A stretch of DNA of 64,000 nt from assembly GCF_901709675.1 (NCBI RefSeq), contig NC_051098.1, forward strand, positions 8,929,000 through 8,992,999. Direction: 5' to 3'. The translations under genes and the position numbers were made by a program. This DNA comes from Syngnathus acus. Lineage: Eukaryota; Chordata; Actinopteri; Syngnathiformes; Syngnathidae. The notes beneath the pieces are model-generated. The model was given only the letters and a program-made list of their open reading frames with translations. It did no database searches and was not told where the DNA came from. Below, piece by piece: positions 50,117 through 61,265 of this stretch (position 1 is its first letter; every line of letters starts with the position of its first letter).

Positions 50117-50148
50117 TCCAAATCTTTTTGTAGACACTGTTTGTGTGT
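50117..50148. repeat. 32-bp direct repeat, copy 1, at the rbp2 5' flank
   Basis: Starts TCCAAATCTTTTTGTAGACA and recurs at 51428-51459 with one mismatch. It lies about 75-100 bases upstream of the rbp2 ATG and, read on the - strand, contains the only TATA-like (CTACAAAAAG) sequence near the start. Confidence 0.7.
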
Positions 50149-50471
50149 GCGCGTGCATGTGTGTGGGTGTGTTTGTCAAAGGACAGGGTCCGCCTGATAA
50201 TTGCCTTGAGCCAGTACATATGGGCACTTTGAGATATCTGAAAGGTCAGGTGCTCCATGAACATTCTACTTCACGACAGAACTGCATGTACATCACTGCC
50301 CATCTTGGTAAATGCATGTGTGTGTGTACGTGTATACTGGAAATCATCTCCTTTACAAAATGTTATGTTCATGTATTTTTACAGACAAAAATATTAAAAT
50401 ATTGCTGTAGACATTTTTTTTTTTCGTGATAGCAGATTGATTTTTGACCTGCCTCATGTAATGTGTTGTCA

Positions 50472-50560
50472 GATATGATAAGATAAGTGATGACGACACA
50501 GTGATAACTGTCAGATAATAAAAATGACCTCATTTCCCATTGGGACTGACAAAGGTCATT
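50472..50560. promoter_or_regulatory. GATA and nuclear-receptor half-site cluster upstream of rbp2
   Basis: Within about 90 bp, about 430-515 bp upstream of the rbp2 ATG, there are TGATAAGATAAG, GTGATAAC and CAGATAAT (GATA-type), a TGACCT at 50525-50530 and an AAAGGTCA at 50551-50558 (AGGTCA half-sites). Mammalian Rbp2 is known to be controlled by RXR/HNF4-type receptors through AGGTCA repeats and is intestinal, where GATA factors act. A function here is inference. Confidence 0.3.
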
Positions 50561-50947
50561 GGACACAATATGTGAAGGAAGGTATTCTCACTAAAAGGAT
50601 GAAAACGTACAGTAAATTTGTTAGCCAGATGGAAGAACAAAGTTGAACACTACAGACCCCATCAATGAAAAAACAGATTAATTTTGTCTTTTTATTCTTT
50701 ATAAGTAGAGTACAGATTCACTATTTAATTTAAATTACCCGTCATTTTTTTCTTTTAAGAATAACATTCTATTTCTGTAATGCACAATTAATTCCCTTTT
50801 CTGTGGATAAGGCTTATTGCCTTACTTTTTTTGGTGGTATTTCAGTTTGATGCTTTAATACATAGCTACATTAATAATGACTATTACTAGATGAATCCAT
50901 TCATATTAATTTGTTTCTACTTACTTTTCATGAGTTTTTGCTGTGTC

Positions 50948-51107
50948 CCTCAGCTCTTTCCCACATTCCAAAAAACACCAACTGGCTGGCGACCAGTCCA
51001 GAGAACAGAGTAGACACTGCTTCCCACCCAAAGTTTGCTGGGAAAGGCTCCAGCTCATCCACACTCCTAATGAGGACAAGCAGTATAGAAAATGGTTGGA
51101 TGGATGA
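50948..51107 (+). repeat. SINE copy, internally deleted
   Basis: A short middle piece (TTTCCCACATTCCAAAAAAC) is joined directly to the 3' body (AACTGGCTGGCGACCAGTCC, AGGCTCCAGCTCATCCACAC, CCTAATGAGGACAAGCAGTA) and a tail with AGAAAATGGTTGGATGGATG. The head is absent. Confidence 0.75.
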
Positions 51108-51427
51108 GTCACTTTGGCATCATAATGGCACAACCCGTCTGTTGTTCATCCTCCGTGATCCAGGTGAGCAGATGGACAAATAAATGTAAATTAAGCTGCT
51201 CTGCGCTTTCCCCCCTTTATTAGCTGTCTGACATTGCAGGAGGGGACGTGATTAATAACATAACAAATAAGCGCAAATAAAAGGTAGCAAATACATTTTG
51301 GCCTGCCACATCTTGAGTGATGGTGAAATTGGTGGAACTATATTGTCATTATTCTTTTCTTGTAAAATGTTTTGACTTAAATAAATTTAAAAAATAGTTA
51401 CAATTAAAAGTTATTATTTTCCGCATA

Positions 51428-51459
51428 TCCAAATCTTTTTGTAGACACTATTTGTGTGT
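51428..51459. repeat. 32-bp direct repeat, copy 2
   Basis: 31 of 32 bases match 50117-50148 in the same orientation, 1311 bp away. The flanks diverge at once on both sides. Confidence 0.7.
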
Positions 51460-54400
51460 ATAATTATTATAATTAAGTTATAAGTTAAGTTTATAAGGTT
51501 CACTTGACCTCCTCACGTTCACACGCATAAGTGTTTTTTATGTTTTGACCACACGGGGGCAATGTTGCTACACAAGAGCCAAGTCCGCAAGCATTTGTGC
51601 ATATGGATAGTCCTAAATTCAGAGTGAAACAGCACCACATGTTATCCTGTGATCAATGTTCAGATGACACAAAACCATCTGCTAACCAAGGGCCAGCAAG
51701 GCCGAAATCTGTTCACTATGGTGTGTAGTGTGAATAGGTTGAGTGAAGCTGCTTTCTTATTATAACTTCTCCTGTGAGGTGAAAACACATTTTTGATTTA
51801 CAAATGAGATCCCGGATGCGTAAATGAATAATCATCTAATGTTTTCAAACACATACCAGACTGTAAATTTGACCGATTGGTACAAATTTCCACATGCATG
51901 CAAGGATCTATGCTTATATGATTGCACCAGGGCATCCTAAATTTGTGCGACTGCAATTTGGGAGTATTTTTAATAATGAAGCAGTTTCATATTAAATTCT
52001 GCCAAACAGACTCCTAATGGCACATCCTGCACTTCATAACCTTGCAAAGCACGTGCACACACACATATGCTTGTTTTCCATATTGCAGTCCCCTGAGTGT
52101 TGGTCTTTTTAGCCCTCGATCTCAATGTAATCATTCAGCAGAGATGCAACGCTGCACACCTTTAATGTCTTATGCGATTGGATAAAATTGACTTCATTAA
52201 CGTGGAGCTCAGTGCTACATGTTTGCATCCCCTATCAGCTCCACCACTGGCCTTGTCATCTCTTCTATGTCATTCTTGTTTCAAAGCATCAAAAGGTTTC
52301 ATGAATCAGTGTCCTCCGAGAAGACAAATGACTGAGAGGTCTGCTCTTTGTTATGAAGGTATACTTGTGTATTCTCAGCAGTGACGCAATAGCTATAAAT
52401 TTGTCATGAATTTTCATCCCACTCATGGACAAGACTGATGCACGACTTGGATTTTGCTGTGTACTTTGATGTGCCGGCACAACAACAAAGAAGCCCAGCA
52501 CATTTTAATGGCTATGTCTTTTATCTTCCTTATTGAAGCTATTTTTTTTTTTGAGGGGTGGAGGTAATTCATAACAATAATACAGTATTATATGCATTAG
52601 TGCTACCTGAAAAGTAGTAATAACATGTTTGCTGCATGCAATCACAGAAAATGACGACCACTTTTATTTTAGACAGAAAACAAATGTGACAAGGTTTGAG
52701 TGATTTTTGTTCATGTTGTGTTCACCAAGCAGTGGAAGTAAGGGTTACCTACCTAAGTGAAGTTTGAGTTTGCATTTGTTAAACCTGTTGTTCAACTTGT
52801 GCTCGGTGATAGTCACTGACAATTAATGATGCTCGGTCCAAGTTGAGACAATCTTCATATGGTTGAGGATCAAGAATTAAGGAGTGAGGAGGTGTAAGCA
52901 ATTTTTACTGGCTTGTGATTTCAAAATTAGTTATTCATTATTTGTGTTTATGTCATATGAGGCGATCATACATTGATTTGGGCTCACAGTTATAACGATC
53001 CCCTTTTGCTGAATGTTATATGGCTATGAATTACAACGTATGGTAAAATTTCCATCGCGCATAGTTTTATGGGTGAGATTGCAAAATAAAAATGAAAATA
53101 TCTCACAAATCTGAGATGCTAGGGGGAAAAACATGACCTTTTTAAAATCAGTGACAAAAGTACATTTCGGGACGCAAAAAGCCATTTCAGATTCAAATTT
53201 CCCGTTGACTGTTGTTATAGTTCTCCTTAAGCTCCATCGACCATTTCCAAAGTTAAAGCATTACATTTATGATTATCGCCTGAATAAATTAACCTCAATG
53301 ACTACATGAACCATTTATCAAAATTTCAACCAAGTCTCTGTTTGATTCAACTTGTTAAAATGTAAATTCAACACACCAGTCTTGCTTTTCCATTTCAAGC
53401 AGTTTACCTCATGAGAAATCTTTCTTACATTCCAACTACAGCAGCAGAGAAAGCAAAGCCAATCAGGATGATTGTGAATATTAGACTTTTTATACCACCC
53501 TGCAAGAAGAAAACTATTCTTTCAAACCTCTTTTGAAATTGCCCTGCCTTTGTTTACTCGTTGGAGAACGCTTTGGCTCTTTCCACCTGAAAGAAAACAC
53601 ATGATTATTGTAAAGTGATAGTGAATTATTGTTTCTGCATGTTGTTTTTCTTGGTCACTGGTCATAGCTTAGAAGATATGTCCATGATGTATCTTTCCAT
53701 AAATATTTATGCATGATCCATGCACTCTTGCCTGTGGGTGTTTATCAGTTATGGATGTTAAATGGCTGAGCCTGCCTGACCACCATCTCTCAGTAACATG
53801 CTTGCTTTGATCAATTGCTCACCAGGCTCCATCTGAGGCCTCGCTTCTCACTACTTATAAGCAGCACAAATCAATCCTATGTTCCACCTCTACCAATGCC
53901 ATCCTGTTCCCTCGGGATAAATGTTGCCTTTTAACCTCCACCAATGCATGTAATGTGCCCTCTTCTGCACCATCACTAGAAAGCAACAGCATCCTCATAA
54001 CCATGTTGAGAAAATCCCATACAAGCACTGTCGTGAGTGTGTGTGCGCGTGTGTGTCTTCTCATACACAGGTTTTTGGGGAAGTTTGTGATGTTCAGTGG
54101 GAATCGATGCTACATTTTTCATGTTTTCTCGGTAATTCTATTGGGTTGCAAAGAGGCCTCATTTCCCACAGAAACCATGGGACTGATTGCAGGAACCCGG
54201 GAAGAGTTTCTCTATTTTTTGCTTCTCTGCTCTGAAATTGGCCCGGATAGTGATGCATTATGCATTGGGTTTCCAATGTGGAGCAGGAAAGGGCTGCGGG
54301 TCCTAAGGGATCAGTGGAGGACAGGGTTCCCAGATTCGCATTCTGCTACATGCATGGGGCCACGCACGTCAAAGAAAAAAAAAAAAAATGGAAGAGAGAT

Positions 54401-54523
54401 TATTTTATTGTACTGTCATGTTTTGCTGTTAGAGGGCAACTGAATGGAATGCTATTCTGGTATTCATTTTAAAGGTGAAATGTGGAAAATGTGATGACAC
54501 TTTGTCTTTAGATCCGTCCGTCT
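51460..54523. other. Non-coding stretch, no gene recognised
   Basis: AT-rich. A 162-codon + strand ORF (53955-54443) is longer than most here but has no recognisable domain, ends in an A-run-encoded Lys stretch and lacks exon evidence, so it is not called a gene. Confidence 0.5.
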
Positions 54524-54636
54524 ATCCATCCATCCATCCATCCATCCATCCATCCATCCATCCATCCATCCATCCATCCATCCATCCATCCATCCATCCA
54601 TCCATCCATCCATCCATCCATCCATCCATCCATCCA
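54524..54636. repeat. (ATCC)28 microsatellite
   Basis: 113 bp of perfect ATCC/GGAT tetranucleotide. The same unit forms the tail of the SINE family in this window, but no SINE body flanks it. ORFs reading MDGW or SIHP repeats are artefacts. Confidence 0.95.
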
Positions 54637-55359
54637 GGTGTTGTACACACAAATTTTTGCAATGGTTCTGAAGATTCCAACGTGCAAACAATTGGAATAC
54701 ATGCGCAAAGACAACTAGATGGAAGTCAACATGAGAGGAAAATAAAATGCCAAAAGAGAAGAAAGAAGCAAGGAGAAAAATAAACCCAAGGAATGGCTGA
54801 CTTATTGTATATTCCTCCGTAAGGCATGTGAACATCATCAGCACCGCTGATGCGTGGCGTGGGAGTTGAATGAGGAAACTCTGGTCTGGGTTCACGTCTA
54901 ATTTTTCTTACTTATTTGGCCTTTCCGCTTGCGAAGCTTTCAATCTCACAGGCCTTTAGGGGGTCCAGATTATCTCTTTTGTTTGGAGGAAAATGAGCTG
55001 AGCTGAAAGCTACATTACCCCAGCCTTATGTGAGCTCATTTTTCCCACACCGCCATTAGCTCACTAAAGCCATTTGGAGATGCACAGTGAAGTGTCTACA
55101 TGTTCATCAGAGAGTGCCTGGCATTCCTTCAGTCAATTACCGTCCAAATGGTCTCTGGGTGATTATTCATTCCCCGGGCTTTTGTCTCTGCACCACAGCA
55201 ACAAGTATGTGGATGAGAGTTTTGAGTCCATTTTACTTTGACTTTTTATCAAGTCATCATTTCTTTCACACATTAAAAGATGCCTGCATTTCCTATGTTG
55301 AGTGAGAGTTGTAGATCCATGTTGTAGTTTAAGTTAAAAACAAAAAACGCCATCCATAA
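54637..55359. other. Non-coding stretch, nothing recognised
   Basis: Mixed-composition DNA without a supportable exon or element. Confidence 0.45.
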
Positions 55360-55422
55360 TCCCCTGATCTCAATCCGATCGAGAACCTGTGGGTGATCTT
55401 TGAAGGAAAGATCAGAGGGTGA
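55360..55422 (+). pseudogene. Tc1/mariner transposase fragment (fossil)
   Basis: The + frame from 55360 reads SPDLNPIENLWVIFEGKIRG then a stop. SPDLNPIENLW is the hallmark around the second catalytic Asp-containing region of Tc1-type DDE transposases. Upstream no continuous transposase frame exists, and downstream the frame is broken, so only about 20 codons survive. The preceding DDE residues are not present. Confidence 0.65.
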
Positions 55423-57379
55423 CCGGCAGCATAGCCTCTAGACAGCAACTGTGGGAGGAAATATTTGCGTATCATTATAGGGCTTTTTCTTGCAATGCGG
55501 TGTTTTGTTCTCAAATGGGAAGACGAGTGCGGTTGGGAAAGACACTTGGCCAAGTGTACTCCTACTTTGTGAACTTCTTCACGCATGAGACATATTTTAT
55601 TCAGCAATTCCAGAATATAGCTCACGCAAAGGTGGTGTCTCACTTAGAGTATTTGCGAACAATTTTTTTGTCAGGGTTTGTTAAAGGTTTAAAAGGGTTG
55701 CAAAGAGTCTTTAATTCATAACGTCCGTTTCAAAATCGTAACGCAATTAAATTTTGGTGTTTACATCATTTATATATATTTCTACTCTGTTGTCAATCCA
55801 TCTTGCACTTCGACATTTGTACTTTGCCTTGCTATCGTGGATTTGTAATAACAATGCTGTTCTCCTTGAGGTAAGCAGAAAATGCTGTGCACATGGCTTT
55901 GTCCTGCCTTGATTATGTTCATATCGATTTCCATTAAACTCAGCCAATTTCTCTCTACGCTTCTTTATGTTGCTCTTTTAAAAGCGGTCCAAACACTCTT
56001 AGGTGATTATCTGTTTTATCCCGTAGTTTTAGCCTTTTAAATCTGTTTCTGTCTTTTCCGGTTGTCCCCGGCCCAGGCTGCACTGTCTCAGCTAACGTTT
56101 ATTGCCAGTTATGGACTCTATGAATAATTGATCCTGAATCTATTTAAGAACCTGACTAGGACAAATGGTACAGGGCAGCACTGGCCAATAATCTCTCCCT
56201 CCACTGCACAAATAGGGGTCTTCTATTCCAGCATGTCTGCAGTCATTTTTCTTGCCTTTTCTATGCTATCATATGCTTTTCTTTCCAATCCTTTCCTATT
56301 CTTCTCTTACACCCTAACTTATTCCATTTACCTAACAATAAGTGAAAACATTACAAAGAGCATGTCAACTTTTTTAAAGATGTTGACATGCCTGCACCTT
56401 TCACGTCACTGCTGTTTCCTTGCGGTCTCCTAGGGAACTGGTCCTTTTGAGTCACAGCCAAGTGTGAGCATTTAAAAACTGCCTTATAATTCCAAAATAG
56501 TGTGTACTGTATTCCTAGTATGTTGCACAAAGTCCGGCCATCAATGCTTGTTCCCTTCGAACATTGTCATGATTTATATAACCAAGTCTGACAATAATAA
56601 AAAAAAACAGAAACTACCTCTGAAACAACTGTAAGCAACAATGTGATGATGCCTTATCTACTTAGTGTTCATTCTCTTCATCAATACCACTCGATATAAG
56701 AAAAAAAGAGTTAAGTCAAATATAAAATGAGTACTGTTTAATAAAAGCGATGGTGTACACAAATGAAAATTACCTTTTTGGAGGATAAGGCATCTTTTGT
56801 TCCGCCTAACCACCCAAATGAACAGGAAGGCAGCCATCTATTACAATAAATACAACATTCAAACTCAGACCGAAATAATCAGTCAAAGACCACAAGGGTT
56901 CCAAATAAATTCTGGCATGATTCATTTTGGTGATCCCAGCCAAGTGTTGAGTGTCAGAAAATTAAGCCACTAAGCCACTGAGCTCAAGGTACAAGAAAAG
57001 AAGAACATTTTGATATTTTATTTTATTATTCTGTTTATATATAATGTATATTGTACATAGAGTGCACAATATAAATAGCCAGGTAATGTGGTACATTATA
57101 TCAAAATGGTCTATCTTTCTTTTATCTTTAGTTGTTTGTCTCATTTCGATCAAGAGACTGATCAAGAATTGTTCATCTTCAGGCAGGTTCCTACAAAAGA
57201 CTTAACTGGAGCCGAACCCAGCTGACTTTAACCAAGAGACTGAAAATCTTTCAGATTGTTAAAGTGAAGTTCATTGCATCTTAATTATTATTATTTTTTT
57301 TACAAGGTCAACTGTGATTTTGAATAATTAAACTAAAATGCTATACTATGGGACTTTGCGTTGAGGTGTCATTGGGGTA
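55423..57379. other. Non-coding stretch, nothing recognised
   Basis: Part of 55423-55640 may be further decayed transposon DNA. The rest is AT-rich with no supportable gene. Confidence 0.45.
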
Positions 57380-57547
57380 CCGTAATTTTCGGACTATAAG
57401 TCGCGGTTTTTTTCATAGTTTGGGTGGGGGGGCGACTTATACTCAGGAGCGACTTATATACATATATATGTTTTTTTTCACTTTTTTGGGCATTTTATGG
57501 CTGGTGCGACTTATACTCCGGTGCGACTTATAGTCCGAAAATTACGG
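57380..57547. mobile_element. MITE with perfect 25-bp inverted ends and TA duplication
   Basis: A 168-bp element with no ORF of its own. The left end (57380-57404, CCGTAATTTTCGGACTATAA...) and right end (57523-57547) are exact reverse complements over 25 bp. TA flanks both sides (57378-57379, 57548-57549), the target duplication of Tc1/mariner-superfamily elements. The interior carries four copies of GCGACTTATA. 'Accgtaattttcggactata'-type MITEs are known in fish. Perfect ends imply recent activity. Confidence 0.88.
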
Positions 57548-57549
57548 TA

Positions 57550-58361
57550 TATAGGACTCGTCTTCCATACCAAATGGCCAAAGATGGCACAACTATCCAG
57601 GCAACCTTGGCAGTTGCCGAGTGCTGAAAGAAACAAACACACTGACAATAGAATGAAGGCAAATAATCACTCAGGGCACGCAGAAAGTATAAATAAATGA
57701 ATTGAAAAAAAAGAGAGGGGCTTCATGGTAATGTGTGTCTGTAACGTTATATGAGAAAAGTAATAGTGTCAGTTTATCGCAATACCATCAAGGATCAGTA
57801 GTAGTGAAATTGTACTGTATGCTTTCCATTCCTTTTATTTATTTGGTTGTTTATACAATGTGACACTTGTTTTTGGTGTTGGTAGTTAATTCCATGGATT
57901 TTCATCTTCCCTTATCTATTGTTCTGGTTTTATGGGGCTTCATGGGAATTCTTGCCTGGGGGCACCAGGGCGTCTGGACGAACCCCTACAAACAGCTGTC
58001 AGTTTTAGATAGTGTGTTGAAAAAAAAAAGCCATCTATAAGTTGCAGCATTTGCTTAAAAATGGTATGTTATAATGTCTGCTCCGATAGTCAGTATCCGG
58101 AACACACCTGTGTGCATTAATTTACAAAAAGAGGCCTGCAGACAGCGTCTTTATCACATTTACTGTCGTTAGTGAACATGTTGAAGTGACGTCTCAGAGA
58201 TGAGCACTGATCAATAGAGTTCTGTGATAATACCCCAGAGAGACAAAGACAAAGCAGCTTGGTTTGCATCCTAAGTGTTACACAGTAATGCATTCTACCT
58301 TCAGGTTATTTGCATTGAACATGTTTTTTTAGATTCCCGATTTAATTGGGGAGGTCGTATT
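57550..58361. other. Non-coding stretch, nothing recognised
   Basis: No exon or element could be supported between the MITE and the solo LTR. Confidence 0.45.
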
Positions 58362-58845
58362 TTATCATGTGTCCGCATGACTGGTACCTTGGACAGCGTA
58401 TCTCTCCTGCCCCGGTGGCATTAACAACATTTCCACACGTGCTCCCAGCTCGTGAACCGCGCTATATAAACCCCGCACACCCAGCTTTTTCTGTCAGTTC
58501 GTCCACGCTGCTTCCCTGTCTCGTCTGTTGCCTGCCTTCCCTAAACTGACTCCCGTTGCTGACCTTGCCCGTTTACCTGTTGCTTGACCCAAGTATGACT
58601 TCTGCCTGGCCTGACCCTTTGCCTGTTATTTGACCACGAGTTCTGCCGACGCCCTACCTGCTTCTGTGCTTGTCTCTGCTTCTTCGTTCTCTGCCCAGGT
58701 CTGACCTTCTGCCTGTCCTCAACCACGAGCCTGCTTCACCCTTGCCAGCATCCGTTCCAATGCCTGTGATCCATTTCTCATTTCCCTTCTATACAATAAA
58801 CGTGAGTACAGTGATGCATTTGGTTGCCCTGTTTGACTCGTTACA
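58362..58845 (+). mobile_element. Probable solo LTR of an LTR retrotransposon
   Basis: 484 bp flanked by a 5-bp direct repeat GTATT (58357-58361 and 58846-58850). Inside, in the expected order, are a TATA box (TATATAAA, 58463-58470), a long pyrimidine-rich C/T/G stretch without a sustained gene, and a poly(A) signal AATAAA (58795-58800). The right end is GTTACA; the left end TTATCATG has lost a canonical TG. Composition and layout resemble fish Ty3/Gypsy-like LTRs. No internal gag/pol is adjacent, so it is called solo. Confidence 0.6.
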
Positions 58846-58985
58846 GTATTTGGCCATTTAAGGTTTGAATCCTTATTCAAAAGACCTGCAAAATGTCTCC
58901 ATTTTAGGAACCCTTGACTTCAGAACCAGGAGGAGTATGTGCACCTGTTCTTTTTACACTACATAGTATATATCAAAGTCCATTG

Positions 58986-59237
58986 ACATTTTATTAAAAG
59001 AGAAGCAATACGCAGATGACAATATCAGGCGGATTGATTAAGTCATTTTGATGCTATGTGAATTGGATGGAAGAGAGAATAAACCAGCCACTTATCACGT
59101 ACGGTCCTTATATCATCCATTTATAATACCACTTAAAAATGTATTTATGACAAAAAAAATATTAGGGTTCATGACCAAACCACATTAGACAGAAAGTCGC
59201 GTAGGATTGAAGCGGGTAAAATCGAGATTTAGATGTA
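58986..59237 (+). repeat. Dispersed repeat, copy 2 (pairs with 6155-6583)
   Basis: The 5' block (58986-59095) and 3' block (59114-59237) align with 6155-6275 and 6461-6583 with high similarity. The middle present in copy 1 is missing here. It is followed by a TACATACG tetranucleotide tract. Confidence 0.75.
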
Positions 59238-59438
59238 CATACGTACATACGTACATACATAATAAAAAATTGGACTGAGAAGAAATATTAACATTTGCAA
59301 ATCTGGCTCGACATTCCTGCCTTTTCTTAAGGATGCTTCTCATGCTGCTTGTAAAAACTTTCAAAATAGACTCAAGAGTAACTTGTCATTGTGCTAAATC
59401 AAAAAATTGCCTAGTAATCCTGTTTCTGATTGTATTTC

Positions 59439-59445
59439 AGTGTGT

Positions 59446-59498
<53 letters not shown>

Positions 59499-59499
59499 T
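59439..59499. repeat. Compound (TG)n(AG)n microsatellite
   Basis: TG units followed by AG units with a few interruptions. The Arg-Glu ORF across it is an artefact. Confidence 0.9.
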
Positions 59500-60004
59500 G
59501 TTTCATCTTTCTCTGAGTTCCTAACAATTGGTTTATTTATTGAGCCATCTGTGTCGACATACTGCTACTACAATGTTTTGCAGCACAACTTTTTGATCCC
59601 CTTGTTTCAACTTTGCTGGATTCAAAACTATCAGAATAATTTGGGTTCAGTTATGACAAACGTCTGTGCTTTCCATTCATTGTGAGAAAATTGTGTATCA
59701 TAAGTGATTGCTCATCTTTTATTTAGTTTTGTTTTTACGCTGTTGTACTGTATCTCTGTTCTGCTTTTGCATTAGAACTGATCAGGTTAGTCTGTCGAGA
59801 TACCTTGAGTGTTCAGTGTTCTACGGTTCTTTACATTTTCATCACTCATGACTACAAATCCTCTTACTCCCTGTTGCCTGTTTACTCAATCACATCCAGA
59901 CTGGCTATGCTGATGAAATGTCAGCATGTCTACTCTTTTTTTGGGCCTAACAAGCTAAGAACCATTTGGCCTTTCCATGAATTACTTTTTGTATGATTCT
60001 GTTC
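59500..60004. other. Non-coding stretch, nothing recognised
   Basis: AT-rich, no supportable feature. Confidence 0.45.
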
Positions 60005-60420
60005 TACAGTGGCTATAAAATGTCTACACACCACTGCTCAAATGTTTTTTCTTATAAACATAAAAAAATAGATAAATAATTTCAAAACTTCTTGCAAGAG
60101 TAAGGTGATCTATACCCCTTGCTACCCTATAGAATATTTTTTAACTTTTTTGAGAGGGGCATATAAATAAAATAAAAATAAAAAAATGAAAAATAAAAGA
60201 TAAAAAATAAATAAATAAACAATATCTGATTTTTGTTTTAGCTGTGCACCCCTCGTGCAACTTTGATGTGGGTATGTTTAGAACCAAACAATAACATTTA
60301 AACTCATGTTAAATTGGAATCAGTACACATATGCCACCATTTAAAGTGCCTCAGATCAATTTAACCTTCAGATATTCTAGTCGTTTCTTCCGGACATTTG
60401 CTATCTAGCAGAAGCCAGAA
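60005..60420 (+). repeat. Tc1-like transposon 5' region, degraded
   Basis: TACAGTGGCTATAAAATGTC, TACACACCACTGCTCAAATG, later TTTAAACTCATGTTAAATTGG, AATCAGTACACATATGCCAC, ATTTAAAGTGCCTCAGAT and a TATTCTAGTCGTTTCTTCC block follow the order of a fish Tc1-like element's 5' end ('tacagtggtataaaaagtctacacaccc ... aaactcatgttaaatgggagtcagtacacacctgcc'). The transposase part is absent. Confidence 0.6.
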
Positions 60421-61173
60421 TGTTATGTGCTAAAAATGACTGTTAGCGTAACATATTTTTCCCTCGTTTAGGTCCAGGTTGCATAAATCCATGCCCTTAG
60501 TCTTCATGATGTCAACAAATTGTTTAGCTTTAATGTGCACAGGGCTGGACTGACACTGAAAATCATCGTGCGGTATATTAAACTTCCAGCCATCAGTACA
60601 GTTGAACAGAGAGAGCAATAACCCCCAAATTTAATGCACCAACTCCCAATTCCCACCTAAGATCTTGTAACACTAACAAGTGACATGGCTCCAGGGAGCG
60701 AAGGTAGCTAATTGGGCCCATTTTTGACATTTTTACTTGGTGTTGTACTCATTTGGGTAGCCAGTGGTTTAGCCAATAATGGCTGTCTTGAGTCAATTTT
60801 AGGGAACATTAAATTTCCACTGCTATGCAAGCTGTACGCAGACTACTTAATTGTGTAGCAAAGTATCATTTCATCAATGTTAATAATATATTTACAAAAA
60901 TACACTATTTAAATATACTGTATATTGGGGTAGTTATAGTTTCCTTAAAAGAATTAGTTGTTATTTTGCATTAAAGACATACGTATGTACCCATTATACA
61001 TATTTGCATTGAAACAATTTATCAAGGCCTTGAGACATAGGTTTGCATTACATTTGTATGACACCCTGCCTCCACAGGTAAAATGCAAATTATAGTTTTA
61101 AAGGCTGTAAGAGCATTAGGTACTTATCTTCAAAAAAAAAAAATCACGGTGTAGACATTGAATTTTGTATATG
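60421..61173. other. Non-coding stretch, nothing recognised
   Basis: A 62-codon - strand ORF (60430-60618) is unrecognised and possibly transposon-derived. Nothing else was seen. Confidence 0.4.
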
Positions 61174-61265
61174 GCAAATGCCAGCGTATCCTGATTTTTG
61201 TGCAGGTGCAATCAAGGCTTACGTTTACTGTTTGCCAATTTGGCAGATAGCTCTGCTCCATGCTA
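61174..61265 (+). repeat. Unclassified repeat family A, 5' fragment
   Basis: GGCAAATGCCAGCGTATCCT, GATTTTTGTGCAGGTGCAAT, CAATTTGGCAGATAGCTCTG match the left half of 38840-39100 in the same order. Confidence 0.6.

Noticed and set aside
54464-54895. 143-codon ORF with MDGW repeats and its opposite-strand SIHP-repeat ORF
   Set aside because: Both are translations of the (ATCC)28 microsatellite; no unique domain flanks the repeat.
60430-60618. 62-codon - strand ORF next to a Tc1-like end
   Set aside because: Does not resemble Tc1 transposase or any family I know; too short to support.
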